This document shows, piece by piece, positions 61,394 through 64,000 of a stretch of 64,000 nt of DNA (position 1 is its first letter; every line of letters begins with the position of its first letter). Position numbers and translations under genes: made by a program. The stretch is from assembly GCA_943789305.1 (NCBI GenBank), contig CALSTP010000001.1:1795953-1859952 (forward strand). Direction: 5' to 3'. Source of the DNA: an uncultured Flavobacteriaceae bacterium. GTDB taxonomy: Bacteria; Bacteroidota; Bacteroidia; Flavobacteriales; Flavobacteriaceae. The notes below the pieces were generated by a model, which was not told the DNA's origin, ran no database searches, and saw only the letters and a list, made by a program, of their open reading frames with translations.

Positions 61394-63527
61394 ATGAAAA
61401 AAGGTTTATTAACTCTTTTGGCGGCTGCACTAACGATAGTAGGTTGCCAAGATTATGACTCACAGTTCAAGGAACTAACTACATTGGTGACTAATCTCGC
61501 TGCTGATGTACAAGGTTTAAGGGAGCTATCTACTGAGATCGATACTCTATCGGCTACAGTTGATGGATTATCATCTTCACTTGACGTTGCTAGCATTCAA
61601 GCTACATTAGATGAATTAGAAGCAGCGCTAGTTGGTGTAGCTGACGAAACTGATCTAACTACGCTTGCTGAAGCACTTGCAGCAGTTCAAGAAGACGTTA
61701 GAGAATTACTTGCTGCTAACGCAGTAATTAATCAAAGTATTACAATTAGCAACGAAGCTACTCTCCAGTATGCTGAATCTCTAGTTGGCACTGGAACTGA
61801 TGATCCGACTGTAATTGTTAATGGAAGCGTAACTGTTGATTCTACGTTTGCAAATGCGGATGCTTCTCTAACAGCAAGAATTAATGCAATCACAAACAAA
61901 ATCGCTACAATTTTAGGTGTAGATGGTGGTTCTGGACTAGTTCTTACTCACAGTGCATCTTCAACAATCAACTTTAATGAGTTGGCTTTTGTAGACAAAA
62001 CTTTAGAAGTAAGCGGTTCGTCATTTGGACACGATGCATTAACTACGATTACTGGAAATGTTACTGAAACTCACTCTGGTGCGATTTCATATCCACTTTT
62101 AGCATCTGCAGGTATTTTTGCAATTGGTAATGACGTTACTTCTGTTGATTTTCCAACAACTGCAAATATCACTTCGATGTCCACTGTTGGATCTGCAACT
62201 GGCGAACTATGGTTGAAGAAAGCTACATCTATTAATACGGGTAAAGCAACTGTTAATAATTTAAATGCTACAAAGGCTACTGCAATTACAATAGGTAATG
62301 GTGCTCATACAGGTAATGTTGTTATAAACGCTCCTGAATCTGCAGTTATAACACACGGGGTAACTTCTATCTCTGGAACATTATCTGTTTCAAGTGCTTC
62401 TTCTGTTACTACATATTTTGCTAGTGGATTAACTGGTGTCGGATCTACTACTGTAGGTGCTATTGGTGAAGCTCATTTCCCATTAGTCGCACAATTTGGT
62501 GGTGATGCATCACTTGGTGCAGCGGTTCTTGATCTTTCAGCTCTAGCTGGAAATGCATCTGGTACCATCGTAATTGCTAATGCATTAACAGTAGATACTC
62601 AAAAATTAGCTGTAACTAATAATGTAACTTACACTGCTGCTACTACAGCCCACTTCAAAACTGCTACTGACACATTATTGAATTTGCCAGCTGCAACAAC
62701 TCTTGAGATTTTTGAACAGAGTTCTACACAAGACTTTGCATCAGCTGCATTTACAACACTGACAACCTTCAAAATTAGTGGTGAGGATCAAGGAGATGAT
62801 GCATCAATTACAACTGTTGCAAATACAATTGACATCAAAAATGCTGCTACTTTAGCGACAGTTGAAATCAACGGTCGACGTGCAGGAGGTGATATAGGAA
62901 CTGTTAATATAGAAGGAACAGCTGCTTTAGCAAATCTTTCAACAGCGGGTGAAATTACTAGTTTCACTGTAAGTGGAACAGTTGCACTCACAGCAGCTAC
63001 AATTGGTCACGATCACGTAAGTGGTAGTGACGCTGCAGCTTTAACAGTAATTAACAATACTAAGCTTGCTGCTTTGAGCTCCTTCAGCTCTTACTTACAC
63101 CGGTAACATAATCGTTAAGGACAATCCTTTGCTTGCATCATTAGACTTTAGTTCTATGGATACTATTCCTTTAGCTGGTTCTTACACAGTTTCTATTGTT
63201 AATAACAAATTAACTGGTACATACGTAGCTGCAACTGCAGGTTCTACAACTACTGCGTTTGTTGAAGCTCAAATTAAATCAAATGATTTATATTCGTTAA
63301 TGCCGCTTATTGACCTAGCTATTGCTTCAAGAGCAGATGCATCAATTGGTAATGTAACATACACATTTGATGTTAATTTATCTGATACTGATGCACTTAC
63401 AGCTGCAACAGACTTAACAACTGCAATTCCTGAACCACCTGTTGGACAGGGAACAGGTTTTGAAAGTAAAGCTCGAGATGGAATTGGAGCAGATACGCTC
63501 TTCAAACTATTAGTTAAGGCTGAGTAA
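61394..63527 (+). pseudogene. Large Thr/Ala-rich surface lipoprotein with one +1 frameshift
   Basis: Starts at MKKGLLTLLAAALTIVGC (lipobox IVGC). Residues 20-130 are a heptad-like coiled coil (LVTNLAADVQGLRELSTEIDT), then about 550 residues of Thr/Ala/Ser/Gly-rich short beta turns (ATAITIGNGAHTGNVVINAPES, LTGVGSTTVGAIGEAHFP), consistent with a beta-solenoid. The first frame stops at 63106 (SSYLHR). The next, GNIIVKDNPLLASLDFSS, continues to 63527. Deleting one base near 63086 joins them; 2,134 bases is one over a multiple of three. Strong promoter and two hairpins after it. The function is unknown; an abundant S-layer-like or adhesive surface protein is plausible. The start at 61394 is preferred over a frame opening in the promoter. 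Confidence 0.8.
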
Positions 63528-63545
63528 TATCATCACAAACTAACA

Positions 63546-63603
63546 ACTTATCACTTGCTGATAAGTGTAAAACCCTCAAGTATAATACTTGAGGGTTTTT
63601 TTA
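63546..63603 (+). terminator. Double hairpin terminator after the surface lipoprotein
   Basis: First hairpin ACTTATCA/TGATAAGT (63546-63567), then a 12-bp stem AACCCTCAAGTA/TACTTGAGGGTT (63571-63597) followed by T-run. Only the second has a T-tail. Confidence 0.9.
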
Positions 63604-63649
63604 TTGAATAAACAACGTAATTAAGATATATATAAAGTTTAATGTGTTG

Positions 63650-64000
63650 TTATTCAAAACGTTTCCATACTTGGGTTCTACCCAAAAAAGAAAAGCCAAT
63701 AAAACCGCGTACATTTAATTTTAATGAGCCATCAAGTGTCAATGTACAATCATACTCTTTCCCATTGGCAGGATCCAAAATAGTTCCACCAGTCCAACTG
63801 TTTCCATCTTTAGTCAAACCTTTTAAAATAAGTAACCCCTCAATTGGTTGATTTTTTTCTGAACCTTTACAATTAGTGCAGATCTGACCCTTATCCTCTT
63901 CTAATAAAAGGGTCTCAATTCTTCCATATAATTTGTTGTTGTCGATATAAAGTGAAATGATGGACTTTTCAACTCCGGTTTTATCGTCAACGGTTACCCA
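63650..64000 (-). CDS. DUF2147 family protein, C-terminal 116 residues
   Basis: The frame is open from the right edge (64000) to a TAA at 63650-63652; the start is beyond the window. WVTVDDKTGVEKSIISLYI, KLYGRIETLLLEE, ILKGLTKDGNSWTGGTILDPANGKEYDC, SLKLNVRGFIGFSFLGRTQVW match DUF2147, a small exported beta-barrel-like domain common in Proteobacteria and Bacteroidota. ICTNC is a possible disulfide or metal pair. The function is unknown. It converges on the surface lipoprotein and shares the strong hairpin there only on the plus side. Confidence 0.85.
   Translation of the reverse strand, partial: WVTVDDKTGVEKSIISLYIDNNKLYGRIETLLLEEDKGQICTNCKGSEKNQPIEGLLILKGLTKDGNSWTGGTILDPANGKEYDCTLTLDGSLKLNVRGFIGFSFLGRTQVWKRFE

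Overview
The window is a stretch of an AT-rich Bacteroidota chromosome, almost certainly a (probably marine) member of the Flavobacteriaceae. Evidence: Bacteroidota-type -7 promoter boxes (TAnnTTTG) and no Shine-Dalgarno sequences before the genes, frequent TTG/GTG starts, DUF4301, DUF3127 and DUF4956 genes, a TPP-riboswitch-controlled TonB-dependent receptor, and the rplM-rpsI-rpsB-tsf order.

Bases 1-27.5 kb are core chromosome and every gene there reads cleanly: the tail of an RND efflux pump, aspS, a CLC protein with CBS domains, a cold-shock protein, tadA, dxs, greA with a terminator-like hairpin in its leader, a HIT protein, an orphan histidine kinase, a DUF3127 protein with an SSB-like tail, rplM-rpsI-rpsB-tsf (S2 carries a long tail coded by a 90-bp tandem repeat), and polA flanked by two copies of a dispersed palindromic repeat. 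A thiamine-related minus-strand block follows (phosphopantetheinyl transferase, YkoF-like thiamine-binding protein, NadR-like ATPase, DUF4301, TPP riboswitch, TonB receptor), then ahcY, a serine hydrolase, and rpmA-rplU (L21 has a Lys/Ala linker and a SAP/Rho-N-like end).

Bases 28.6-59.6 kb are a single minus-strand surface-glycan island. In transcription order it holds a Wzy/WaaL-type membrane protein with TPRs, a winged-helix/nucleotidyltransferase regulator, ugd, a PglK/MsbA-like ABC flippase, an unusual DUF4956 / CotH-kinase-like / beta-helix / VTC (polyphosphate polymerase) set, a PhyH-type oxygenase, a pseudaminic-acid pathway (pseB, pseC, pseF, pseI and a double GNAT) with PseA/HisH2/HisF2 genes for an acetamidino group, a capsule-synthesis-like protein, an FkbM methyltransferase, three GT4 glycosyltransferases, a uronic-acid dehydrogenase/epimerase pair, and a pglC-D-E-F bacillosamine-type module. 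Together these look like assembly on undecaprenyl phosphate (PglC), flipping (ABC protein) and polymerisation or transfer (Wzy-like) of a Pse- and diNAcBac-type glycan.

From 27.6 kb on, eight genes carry single-base indels (mostly +1) whose repair restores full-length proteins. A ninth, the TPR tail of the Wzy-like gene, is also broken between frames. They are either decaying or the consensus is poor there. The last part (59.7-64 kb) holds a DacB-type carboxypeptidase, a candidate small RNA, a large Thr/Ala-rich surface lipoprotein and the C-terminal part of a DUF2147 protein. I see no tRNA, rRNA, CRISPR array or insertion sequence.
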